Source: Metabacillus dongyingensis
GTDB taxonomy: Bacteria; Bacillota; Bacilli; Bacillales; Bacillaceae
Assembly (NCBI RefSeq): GCF_019933155.2
Contig: NZ_OK052578.1
Coordinates: 298,159-362,158, forward strand
Direction: 5' to 3'
Length of the DNA: 64,000 nt
The position numbers were made by a program, and so were the translations under genes. Positions 1 to 7,607 of this stretch are shown piece by piece. Every line of letters starts with the position of its first letter. Within the stretch, counting starts at the first letter, position 1. The notes under the pieces were generated by a model that made no database searches, had not been told where the DNA came from, and saw nothing but the letters and a program-made list of their open reading frames with translations.

Positions 1-522
1 GGCAGAGAAACAAGGTATCGGCTGAATGCTGCCCCGTTAAGAGAAATTGAGGATTGGGTATCGTTTTACAGGAAATTCTGGAGTGAAAGAATATCTCTTT
101 TAAACCAAATATTACAGGAGGAACAAAAAATGAATTTAACAGTATCCCAAGATTTTAATTTTAAGAGCCCGATCAATAAGGTGTGGAACGCATTAACAGA
201 TTCGGATACTCTTGCAAAATGGATAATGGAAAATAACTTTAAACCAATCGTAGGACATAAATGCCAATTCCGAAATGAGCAGTGGAATTTAATTGTAGAT
301 TGTGAAGTATTAGTAGTGGACGAGCCTTATAAGTTATCTTATACATGGGTAGGTGATCCGATAAACACTATAGTCACATGGACATTGAAGCAAGAGGATG
401 AAACAACCTACTTACATCTTGAACAAACAGGATTCGAAAAAGAAGATCAAGCGTTCAATGGTGCGAAATATGGTTGGGCGCAAATGGGCGAAGATCTTAA
501 AAAAGTATTAGAGGAAATGTAA
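1..522 (+). CDS. ArsR-type regulator fused in frame to SRPBCC (AHSA1/START-like) domain, 5' end off window
   Basis: The frame is open from base 1. Codons 1-43 give the C-terminal end of an ArsR winged helix (GRETRYRLNAAPLREIEDWV), which matches the end of the ArsR gene at 27991-28314. The frame then runs without a stop into a 130-residue SRPBCC/AHSA1 domain (SPINKVWNALTDSDTLAKW near its start), a hydrophobic-ligand-binding helix-grip fold. At the position where the 28-kb copy has a TAA stop, this copy has CAA (124-126), so the two parts form one protein. An AGGAGG (116-121) sits 8 bases before ATG 130, so the SRPBCC part may also be made alone. ArsR/SRPBCC pairs are known as ligand-responsive regulator and effector units; the ligand here is unknown. 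Confidence 0.85.
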   Translation, partial: GRETRYRLNAAPLREIEDWVSFYRKFWSERISLLNQILQEEQKMNLTVSQDFNFKSPINKVWNALTDSDTLAKWIMENNFKPIVGHKCQFRNEQWNLIVDCEVLVVDEPYKLSYTWVGDPINTIVTWTLKQEDETTYLHLEQTGFEKEDQAFNGAKYGWAQMGEDLKKVLEEM

Positions 523-576
523 GACCAAACTTCTGAACTCTGAACCTTTTTTTTGAGTATTAAGCTAACCTATAGG

Positions 577-620
577 AAAAAGCAAACGGCTTAGTATAGG
601 ACTGATCCGTTTGCTTTTTT
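577..620. terminator. Bidirectional Rho-independent terminator
   Basis: AAAAAGCAAACGG (577-589) pairs perfectly with CCGTTTGCTTTTT (607-619). A-rich and T-rich flanks allow termination of both the SRPBCC gene (+) and dapA (-), which converge here. Confidence 0.9.
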
Positions 621-725
621 AGTGTAAATAATGATACAAAACACATTCCAAATTCAGATGCAATTTTGATTGCAATTTCGGTTTTTGCGATAGGATACGG
701 ATCCTGTCCTCTTTAGTGTGTTCTC

Positions 726-1613
726 TTAAGCAAGTACTTCAATGATAGTAGGCTGCAGGACTCTTTGCAGAGCTCTTTTTTCTTCATTGTTTAAAGGGAC
801 CAATGGTAAGCGGACATCTCCTACATTTAGTCCTTTCATATTCAATGCAGCTTTTACAGGTGATGGGCTTGGTGCAGTAAATAATGCTTTCATTATTGGG
901 AGAAGGTTACGATGTGCAGAAGAAGCTTCATGAACATCACCATTATTAAAGGCATTGATCATTTCTTGCATTTCATTACCAATGATGTGGGAAGATACCG
1001 AAACAATCCCTGTTCCGCCGATTGCTAAGACTGGAAGAGTTAACCCATCATCGCCGCTGTATAACGTAAAATCACTATGTGTTTTGCTGATGATTTGTGC
1101 CATGGTATCTAAGTCGCCACTTGCTTCTTTTACTGCCACAATATTGTCTATCTTTGAGAGATGAACAATTGTCTCTACTGACATGTTTACAGCACTTCGT
1201 CCTGGGATATTATAAAGCATTACCGGCAATAGGGTTGATTGGGCAATTGCTTTAAAGTGCTGAAATAATCCTTCTTGAGAAGGCTTGTTATAATACGGAG
1301 TAACGAGCATAATCCCATCGACTCCTGCTTCTTCTGCCTGCCTAGTTAAGCTGATAGACGCTTTCGTATTATTCGAGCCAGTACCAGCTATAACTGGAAC
1401 TCTTCCAGCAACAGCTTCTACCACAACTTTGAATAAATCCACTTTCTCTTCTGGTGTTAATGTAGGAGACTCTCCAGTTGTACCAGCTATAACTAATCCA
1501 TCAGAACCATTATTGACTAAATAGTTCACTAAATTTCTCGCAGCGTTAAAATCAACCTCACCATTACGATCAAATGGGGTAACCATTGCTGTTAAAACTT
1601 GCCCAAAATTCAT
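726..1613 (-). CDS. dapA: 4-hydroxy-tetrahydrodipicolinate synthase
   Basis: The 295-residue product has the normal length for DapA, the TIM-barrel enzyme that condenses pyruvate with aspartate semialdehyde in the diaminopimelate/lysine pathway; in spore formers this pathway also feeds dipicolinate. Visible hallmarks are GTTGESPTL near residue 44, the YYNKPSQEG segment that carries the catalytic tyrosine region, and VKEASGD, which holds the Schiff-base lysine. The ATG follows an AAAGGGTG ribosome binding site. It stands alone, preceded by a lysine riboswitch, so it is probably a separately lysine-controlled copy in addition to a biosynthetic operon elsewhere. That second copy is an inference and cannot be seen in this window. 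Confidence 0.95.
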   Translation of the reverse strand: MNFGQVLTAMVTPFDRNGEVDFNAARNLVNYLVNNGSDGLVIAGTTGESPTLTPEEKVDLFKVVVEAVAGRVPVIAGTGSNNTKASISLTRQAEEAGVDGIMLVTPYYNKPSQEGLFQHFKAIAQSTLLPVMLYNIPGRSAVNMSVETIVHLSKIDNIVAVKEASGDLDTMAQIISKTHSDFTLYSGDDGLTLPVLAIGGTGIVSVSSHIIGNEMQEMINAFNNGDVHEASSAHRNLLPIMKALFTAPSPSPVKAALNMKGLNVGDVRLPLVPLNNEEKRALQRVLQPTIIEVLA

Positions 1614-1680
1614 AACTTCACACCCTTTAATAGTATTATTTGAAATTCAGATGTTGTTAGAGACGTTCAAAAGGAAACGC

Positions 1681-1711
1681 AAAAAAGCAACAACGAGGGA
1701 TTCGCTGTTGC
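1681..1711 (-). terminator. Riboswitch-controlled terminator ahead of dapA
   Basis: On the minus strand GCAACAGC and GCTGTTGC-like arms (1687-1711) form a stem followed by TTTTTT (1681-1686). It lies between the lysine aptamer and dapA, where an L-box expression platform is expected. Confidence 0.85.
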
Positions 1712-1750
1712 AGCAGGAACAAAATTTTTCAAAAGTCGTTACCATTGCAT

Positions 1751-1922
1751 AAGATAGCCCTCCATATAGTTTCCTATATGACAGTTCTGCATTTATTCAA
1801 TAACAGAACCAGCTTTAAGAACATGAGATTCTTTCCGCTTCGGCAAATTCCCCTTTCCACAATAGTCATTGGACCTCATTATCCTCGCATTGTGTACTAA
1901 TGGTTTTTGCTCCTCTATCTTC
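1751..1922 (-). promoter_or_regulatory. Lysine riboswitch (L box) aptamer
   Basis: Read on the minus strand, the 172-nt segment begins GAAGATAGAGGAGC and ends GGAGGGCTATCTTA, which pair as the closing P1 stem. Internal L-box landmarks appear in order: AGTAC, the GAAAGGGGAATTTGCCGAAG segment, GCTGGTTCTGTTATTGAATAA and the CTGTCATATAG stem. This is the same order as in the well-known lysC leader of Bacillus subtilis. With the downstream terminator it should shut off dapA when lysine is abundant. Confidence 0.93.
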
Positions 1923-1965
1923 TCTTCAAATATTATTGAAGGGAAAATTTTATTTAATTGGTACT

Positions 1966-1994
1966 AATATAACAAAATATTCTTACTACTTCAA
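1966..1994 (-). promoter_or_regulatory. Sigma-A-like promoter for the riboswitch-dapA transcript
   Basis: Minus-strand TTGAAG (1994-1989) and TATATT (1971-1966) are separated by exactly 17 bases and lie about 44 bases upstream of the aptamer. Confidence 0.7.
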
Positions 1995-2233
1995 GTCGGA
2001 TTTAGATCTTTTTTAAAATACAAGAATGATCTGTAGCATTTTTACGATGGAGCACAGCTAAAAAGCTGTCGAAGAAGTTAGAAATCAATGATTTTCAACA
2101 AATTAAGTGTTTTATGATAAATCTGTATGAAAAGTTACTCCATTTTATAGGCAGTTTTGACAATTGATATCTCTTATAGCAGGAATTAGTATTTATCTTA
2201 GTATACTAAGAATTTCAAGGAGGGGCGGACCAC

Positions 2234-2362
2234 ATGACTTATACAAAACGAACGACAGAAAGAAAAGATATAAAAATCCGTGACGTTTGGGAAAAGACAG
2301 AGAGGGATATGAAAAAAAGTCTAAAGGCATGCAAAAATGTAAGAATCTTTTTGGAATTATAA
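2234..2362 (+). CDS. Small basic hypothetical protein, 42 residues
   Basis: ATG follows a strong AAGGAGGGGCGG ribosome binding site (2219-2228). The product starts MTYTKRTTERKDIK, is rich in lysine and arginine, and has no membrane segment or recognisable domain. It is supported only by the ribosome binding site and an uninterrupted frame. It could instead be the surviving start of a longer decayed gene. Confidence 0.4.
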   Translation: MTYTKRTTERKDIKIRDVWEKTERDMKKSLKACKNVRIFLEL

Positions 2363-2523
2363 GTTTGAAAATCAGTAGGTAAACTGTGACTGATATATAT
2401 CGTGTTTAACAGATGAGCATGATCTTATATTAAACTCCTATGAAATGACATAACCTGCTGTTTTAAGGGCCACTCTTTTTGATTGATATATATATTATGA
2501 AAGGGAATAAAGGAGAATTAATG

Positions 2524-2570
2524 AAACCAGGTGCATTTTTCTTAATAAAGAAAAATGCACCTGGTTTTTT
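2524..2570. terminator. Strong hairpin terminator
   Basis: AACCAGGTGCATTTTTCTT and its complement form a long stem (2524-2566) with T-rich flanks on both strands. It ends the phosphodiesterase gene on the minus strand. Confidence 0.85.
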
Positions 2571-2578
2571 AACATTTC

Positions 2579-4627
2579 TTATTTTTTGTATTGAAATAGT
2601 CCTGCAGGAAGTTGAGCATCCCAATTTTCTGGTATATCTAGACGCAGCGCATGAGCAACGACAGCAGCTGTATCTATATTTTCTACATCAGACAACACGG
2701 TGCCAGACTTAATTGACGTTCCTTTAGCAGTCCAGAAAATGGTCTGTTCTTCTGGGGAGGAACCACCATGACCATAACCTTTTCCGCCATGATCCGTTGT
2801 GACGATAATTAGAGTATCCTTCATCAGTCCTTCTTCTTCTAAAGCTTGGACAATTTGTCCAACATGCTGATCAGCTTTTTGTAATGCCTCATACCATTTC
2901 AGGCTGCCATAGCCATAGTTGTGGCCTGCACCATCCACTTCATCCAAATGGACAAAAATATTGCGGCTGTTTTTACCTTCTGCTTTTATATAGTCCACCG
3001 TTTTTTGTGTCGTATTATTATCGTTCCCGCCATTTACTTTATAAGCACCTGCAGAATCTTCAATAATTCCTTTATTGATCGGTGACCATGTAGTAAAGGA
3101 AGCTTGATTAAGCATAGGACGCTCTTGTTTCAGCAATTTCATATAAGATGGATAAGGATTTTTTTCAGGGTAAGGATTACCTGTATTTTCGTTATTCAGA
3201 CCATGTTTTGAAGGTACAACTCCATGGAGCATGGATCCCCAGTTTTGCCCACTAATTGTCGGCAGCATTGCTTTTGCTTCATATGTTCCAGCGCCTTCAC
3301 TCATTAGCTTCTGTATATTTTTTGCGTTTGCTTGCTGGTCTTTTACTCCATTCCCAGCTCCATCGATTCCAATAAATACGACTCGTTTGTAAAGAAAATC
3401 TTTCTTGTAAGGGGCCAGCTTATCCTTCATCATTTGCACATCTAAGCGATCCACTTTTTTATCATCGTTAATATCCGCTTTTTGAGCTTGTTTCCAACGT
3501 TTGTCACCTTCATGACTATTTTTGTTTTTCTGTATAAGTTTTAGATCAGCCTCCGTTAACAACCCATCTCCCGATACATCTATAGAGTTAGATACATGTA
3601 CATTGGCTGTCGCAGTTTTGCCGCCATCGACTGTTTTGACTGTGATCGTTGCGTCGCCAGGATTCTCAGCAATAATAGTGGGACGTTCGTTGATTATTTC
3701 AACTTTCGCTATCGTTTCATCACTAGAGATCCATTCAACCTCTTTTACTGTCGCATCTATTGGAGAGACAGTTGCTGTTAGCGGCATAGGTGCCCCCGCT
3801 TTCAGGTTGAGTTCAGTCTGATCCAATGAGATGGATTCTACTGAAATGGGTGGAAGCGGAGGAGCATTATCGTACATAGCGCGAACTTCCATTTCGGTCA
3901 AAACATTTCGATAAATCTGCAGGTCATCAACCTGTGCAGTCAGCGTAGAACCGTATTTTCCTGTACCATCCTGACCAATTTTGGTCGTATATGGGGAGTC
4001 GAGCGATCCTTTCATTCCAGAGATATCGACTGTTTTAATCAGGTTACCGTCTTTATAAAAGCGAGCACTCCCGTTTTTTCGGTCATGCGAGACAACAATA
4101 TGATGCCATTTATAGTCAGCTACATTCGGCATGTGGTAATCCAACCGGCTGCTCTGAGAAGTTTTGTAATTCCAGATGAGCTCACCCGAACCGTTCATGC
4201 CCAAAATCCACCCGCTGTTGCTTCCGGAATTCCAGTCTTTATTCGAAATGATGGAAGGGTCGCCCTTGATGCCTTCCGATTTGATCCAAAAGGCAACAGA
4301 AAAATCTGTGCTCTCACCGAATCGGAACTCGCCGTGATTGCCCAGGTCCACATATTGTCCTGGGGAATTAAATTTGATGGCTTGTCCGATACGTCCCTGA
4401 ACAAATTCGGGATTGCCGAAGATCGAAGGGGCTACGGCGCTTGCCGAGCTATCGTTCGCATTGTTGTCGAATTTCAAGTCGAGAACGGCTTCTTCATTAG
4501 CAAATGCAATGGAAGACATACTGTAGGATAAGACATTATATGGGATATCTGCACTGGTTGCAGCAAAAGACATCGCCATGGTTAATGTTGTACCCACTAC
4601 TACTTTTTTAAACATATTAGATTTCAT
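2579..4627 (-). CDS. Secreted LamG-Big2-dockerin alkaline-phosphatase-superfamily phosphodiesterase
   Basis: The 682-residue protein begins with a long Sec signal region (residues 1-44). Domains in order: a LamG/concanavalin-like jellyroll (about 45-255), a Big_2 Ig-like domain (about 262-345), a dockerin-like pair of EF-hand-type loops (DVSGDGLLTEAD and DINDDKKVDRLD, about 350-405), and a type I phosphodiesterase/alkaline-phosphatase domain (about 412-680). The catalytic part shows FIGIDGAGNG, PTISGQNWGSMLHG with the expected threonine nucleophile and HG, DGAGHNYGYG, and TTDHGGKGYGHGG metal ligands. It probably hydrolyses phosphomono- or diesters outside the cell. GGAGGG precedes the ATG. 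Upstream PhoP-like boxes point to induction by phosphate limitation. The exact substrate cannot be read from the sequence. Confidence 0.88.
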   Translation of the reverse strand: MKSNMFKKVVVGTTLTMAMSFAATSADIPYNVLSYSMSSIAFANEEAVLDLKFDNNANDSSASAVAPSIFGNPEFVQGRIGQAIKFNSPGQYVDLGNHGEFRFGESTDFSVAFWIKSEGIKGDPSIISNKDWNSGSNSGWILGMNGSGELIWNYKTSQSSRLDYHMPNVADYKWHHIVVSHDRKNGSARFYKDGNLIKTVDISGMKGSLDSPYTTKIGQDGTGKYGSTLTAQVDDLQIYRNVLTEMEVRAMYDNAPPLPPISVESISLDQTELNLKAGAPMPLTATVSPIDATVKEVEWISSDETIAKVEIINERPTIIAENPGDATITVKTVDGGKTATANVHVSNSIDVSGDGLLTEADLKLIQKNKNSHEGDKRWKQAQKADINDDKKVDRLDVQMMKDKLAPYKKDFLYKRVVFIGIDGAGNGVKDQQANAKNIQKLMSEGAGTYEAKAMLPTISGQNWGSMLHGVVPSKHGLNNENTGNPYPEKNPYPSYMKLLKQERPMLNQASFTTWSPINKGIIEDSAGAYKVNGGNDNNTTQKTVDYIKAEGKNSRNIFVHLDEVDGAGHNYGYGSLKWYEALQKADQHVGQIVQALEEEGLMKDTLIIVTTDHGGKGYGHGGSSPEEQTIFWTAKGTSIKSGTVLSDVENIDTAAVVAHALRLDIPENWDAQLPAGLFQYKK

Positions 4628-4664
4628 TCATTTTCCCTCCAAATTTAAATAATCTGACATGTCA

Positions 4665-4729
4665 ATTGTAGGGAGGGAATGTAAATAAATGAGTAGATTC
4701 TTGTAAATTATCTTTAAATGTTGGTAAAA
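4665..4729 (-). promoter_or_regulatory. Putative PhoP-dependent (Pho box) promoter
   Basis: On the minus strand hexamers repeat every 11 bases: TTTTAC, TTTAAA (4718-4713), TTTACA (4707-4702), a weak CTACTC, and TTTACA (4685-4680). A TACAAT -10 (4670-4665) follows 9 bases after the last box. Bacillus PhoP binds TT(A/C/T)A(C/T)A repeats with this spacing. Located directly ahead of a secreted phosphoesterase gene, this is a reasoned but untested regulatory call. Confidence 0.6.
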
Positions 4730-4739
4730 AAACACGACA

Positions 4740-5193
4740 AACAAGGAAAACAGTCATTATATCCTTTAAAAATAATTTGTTTTATGTTGTTTTCGAGTTT
4801 GTATTTTAAAGTTAAATGACAAGGCAGGAAAAAAATTTGCAATGGAATTGATTATTTCCTTAAAAGATATCTGCTAATATGAGCATCTGGAGCAGGGGGC
4901 GATTGCTTAACAAAGTGTCGCCTCTAGGACGCAATACACAAATAGTGAATCGTATTCTTTATTCAATTATCGGGGGCTTATCTGTAAAAAGGTAAGTGTT
5001 TTTTTTATGGAATAAAAGATTGAGTTAATCAACTTATTTTGAAATAATTGGTATTAAGCAATCGGGCAGTTTTATTGAAGAAGGAATACTAAATTTACAT
5101 AATAAACATGGATTAAAGGATTCTTAATGTATTTACAGAATTTAACTTCATATAGTGTCATAATTTTTAAACAAAAATAAAATATAAGAAAAG
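4740..5193. other. Intergenic region, no gene seen
   Basis: About 450 AT-rich bases with no supported frame. It contains GGCGATTGCTTAACAAAGTG (about 4899) and a CGGGGGCTTATC segment near 4970 that recall short motifs at 21098 and 5731. Confidence 0.5.
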
Positions 5194-5205
5194 GTGATTT
5201 ATATA

Positions 5206-5589
5206 ATGAGCACATCTAAAATAACTATGAAAAGCCCCACTCCAATCCTGCGTATTTTTGATGAGGAAAAAGCCAAAGAATTTTATTTAACATTTTTGGA
5301 ATTTGAGTTAGATTGGGAGCATCGATTTGAAGATGATCTACCTTTATACATGCAAATATCATATAAAAATTGTATTATTCATCTTTCAGAGCATCACGGA
5401 GATTGCTGTCCTGGAGCTGCTATCAGAATCGAAGTAGAAAAGTTAGAGTTACTCCATTCAATTCTTATATCAAAGAAATACAAATATGCTCGTCCTGGCA
5501 TCGAAAAAACCCCTTGGAATACTCGGGAGGTGCGCATTGGAGACCCATTCGGAAATAGAATTATGTTTTTTGAGAACATTCAAAAATAA
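5206..5589 (+). CDS. VOC (glyoxalase/bleomycin-resistance) superfamily protein
   Basis: The roughly 127-residue product is one VOC module pair: a beta-alpha-beta start (PILRIFDEEKAKEFYLTFL), a central IIHLSEHHGD strand with possible metal ligands, and the typical end IGDPFGNRIMFFE. Such proteins bind or modify small toxic molecules or catalyse metal-dependent isomerisations; the substrate is not evident. I prefer ATG 5206 over the in-frame GTG at 5194, because the AAAGG overlaps that GTG and is better spaced for the ATG. No operon partner is visible. Confidence 0.75.
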   Translation: MSTSKITMKSPTPILRIFDEEKAKEFYLTFLEFELDWEHRFEDDLPLYMQISYKNCIIHLSEHHGDCCPGAAIRIEVEKLELLHSILISKKYKYARPGIEKTPWNTREVRIGDPFGNRIMFFENIQK

Positions 5590-5724
5590 CATTACTCCCT
5601 AATACTAGGAAGGCTATGTCTATGTCCCATGAAACAGTTAATTTTTCAGCTTGCTAAATATATATTTAATAAATTCCTTTTTGTAGTAAAGGTGCTTTTG
5701 TTTTAAAAAATATCAGTACGGATC

Positions 5725-5793
5725 TTCAACAATCGGGGGCTATCCTGGAGCAAGGATAAGCGCTCATTTTCATTTTAGGGCCAGATTGTTGAA
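5725..5793. repeat. 69-bp inverted-repeat-bounded element
   Basis: TTCAACAATC (5725-5734) and GATTGTTGAA (5784-5793) are perfect 10-bp inverted ends around CGGGGGC...GGGCCA. A half-match, GGACCAGATTGTGGAATAA, occurs near 7391. It may be a small dispersed palindromic repeat or a protein-binding site; no coding capacity is present. Confidence 0.5.
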
Positions 5794-5934
5794 CAACAGC
5801 TTAAAATTAGATAGGATTTTTTGATTTTTGTTGATGTTGTGAAGGTTGCACTTAAACTAAAAGAAGTAAGCTATTTTAATAAAAATTTTATGGTAAACTA
5901 AAATTAGATAAAATGTTTAAAGGTGAGGAATTAA

Positions 5935-6807
5935 ATGAGTACAATCCAAAAGCATAAGCCCAATAAATTGAAAATGATTTTAAGAGGATTAATAGTAATT
6001 ATTGGGGGATTTATAGCAGCGTATGGACTAGAAACCGTATTAATCCCAAACAATGTATCTGATGGGGGTGTGACGGGTCTTAGTATCGTTGGTTCAGAAC
6101 TACTTGGATTACCATTAGGAGTTCTAATTGCAGTTATAAACATTCCTTTTATCTGGTTAGGTTATCAACAAATTGGTAAAAGTTTCGCGATTTATTCAAT
6201 TATCGGAATAGCTTCCCTAGCATTGGGTACAAGTCTCATGCACCACACCCCAGCGATTATTGAAGGGGATACTTTATTAGTTACCGTTGTTGGTGGTATT
6301 ATCATTGGTTTTGGAATGGGGTTAGCATTGCGGAATGGCGGAGCATTAGATGGAATTGATATGCTAGCCGTACTGCTTTCTCGAAAATTACCGTTTGGGA
6401 CAAGTGATCTCATTCTTTTCTTAAACACATTCGTATTTATTTTTGTTTCAATCGCATTTGGTTTACAAGGAGCAATTCTTTCTGCAATTGCTTACTTTAT
6501 TGCTTCTAAAGTGATTCACATAGTTGAAGTAGGTTTAAGTGGCTCTAAAACCTTTACAATTATCACAACTCAACCCGTATTAATGGTAGAGACTATACGT
6601 GATCGCTTAGGCCGAAGTGCAACGTACAAGGAAGCTTACGGCGGTTATTCCCATGAAAAATTCAAGGAAATCACATGTGTCATTAATCGCTTAGAAGAAA
6701 GCAAAATAAAAGAGATCATTAATGAAATTGACAAAACTGCTTTTGTTACGGTATATGACGTAGCCGAAGTTAAGGGTGGTAATTTCAGAAAGCATAATAT
6801 TCATTAG
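5935..6807 (+). CDS. YitT family integral membrane protein (YitT_membrane + DUF2179)
   Basis: The 290-residue protein has five to six hydrophobic segments in residues 15-200 (for example LIVIIGGFIAAYGLETVLIP and ILFLNTFVFIFVSIAFGL), including the typical PNNVSDGGVTG and RNGGALDGIDM loops. A soluble C-terminal DUF2179 domain (about 205-285) follows. The family is widespread in Firmicutes and its transport or signalling function is unresolved. ATG is preceded by AGGTGAGG. A terminator follows at 6893, so it is probably monocistronic. Confidence 0.9.
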   Translation: MSTIQKHKPNKLKMILRGLIVIIGGFIAAYGLETVLIPNNVSDGGVTGLSIVGSELLGLPLGVLIAVINIPFIWLGYQQIGKSFAIYSIIGIASLALGTSLMHHTPAIIEGDTLLVTVVGGIIIGFGMGLALRNGGALDGIDMLAVLLSRKLPFGTSDLILFLNTFVFIFVSIAFGLQGAILSAIAYFIASKVIHIVEVGLSGSKTFTIITTQPVLMVETIRDRLGRSATYKEAYGGYSHEKFKEITCVINRLEESKIKEIINEIDKTAFVTVYDVAEVKGGNFRKHNIH

Positions 6808-6892
6808 ATAAAATCCCGTAAATTTGTAATAAAACTCTACAAAAAAACACATTTTTAGGTTTGCTAAAACAGTTTGTTCATTGTGTTGAGTT

Positions 6893-6940
6893 AAAGTAAA
6901 AGCAGTTGGTGTAATAAGACCGGCTGCTTTTACTTTTTTT
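6893..6940 (+). terminator. Terminator of the YitT-family gene
   Basis: AAAGTAAAAGCAG (6893-6905) pairs with CTGCTTTTACTTT (6924-6936) and is followed by a T run. Confidence 0.9.
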
Positions 6941-7056
6941 ATGTGAGATTTCCGATAATTTACATTATGTAAATTAGATTTGTATGGAGTATTCATGTAA
7001 TACACGGTAGGCGTTTTTTGTTTCATCCTCAACATATCAATACATAGAAGGAAAAA

Positions 7057-7248
7057 GTGAGGAGTTTTTCTTCTCTGCTAATTTTAATCGTTTTAATCAT
7101 TGCGGCAGTGTTGTTAATTTCTTTCCTGATCAAGTTAAATATGAGAGATAGAAAAAAAGAAGCAATATACGCTTTTACAGTTCAGGACTTTATGAATAAT
7201 CATATCGACTTAAATGAAAATACAGAACAAAAGGTACTCTCTTACTAA
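7057..7248 (+). CDS. Small single-pass membrane protein, 63 residues
   Basis: GTG start 5 bases after AAGG. Residues 5-27 (SSLLILIVLIIAAVLLISFL) form one transmembrane helix, followed by a charged cytoplasmic-type tail rich in Asp, Glu and Lys. It sits between two terminators, consistent with a small independent gene. No family is recognised. Confidence 0.45.
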   Translation: MRSFSSLLILIVLIIAAVLLISFLIKLNMRDRKKEAIYAFTVQDFMNNHIDLNENTEQKVLSY

Positions 7249-7346
7249 CAACGATATAAAATTTCAACGATGATAATGATATTGAAGATTGTGGCGATGA
7301 TGGAAGAGAAAAGCACCTTCATTCACTTGTTCATACATCATTGATC

Positions 7347-7378
7347 AAAAATCCTGTATTGATATGCAGGATTTTTTT
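7347..7378 (+). terminator. Hairpin terminator
   Basis: AAATCCTG (7349-7356) pairs with CAGGATTT (7367-7374), and a T run follows. Confidence 0.8.
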
Positions 7379-7560
7379 GTTCCGCAAACGGACCAGATTG
7401 TGGAATAAGTGATATGGTTAATTTATATTAAGTAAAGGATAATAGAGTGAATAACTAGAGATTTGATAATGGTCGAATAAGAAACTTAGAGGACTAAAGA
7501 AATGATGCAAAACATTAATCAATAATCAATGAATTGAAAATTCAACAACAATGCCTGGAT

Positions 7561-7581
7561 GGTGTCAGTTACACTGATACC
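7561..7581. promoter_or_regulatory. Palindromic operator of the adjacent TetR gene
   Basis: GGTGTCAGT-TAC-ACTGATACC is a 21-bp inverted repeat with 9-bp arms and one mismatch pair. It lies 10 bases before the AGGAGG of the TetR gene. Placement and symmetry suggest autoregulation. Confidence 0.65.
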
Positions 7582-7607
7582 ACACATATTTAGGAGGTAG
7601 GATTGAA

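Noticed and set aside
2479..2712. A 77-codon plus-strand frame at the end of the phosphodiesterase gene
   Set aside because: It runs through the terminator hairpin and the antisense of the phosphodiesterase gene; its sequence repeats the palindrome and is not protein-like.
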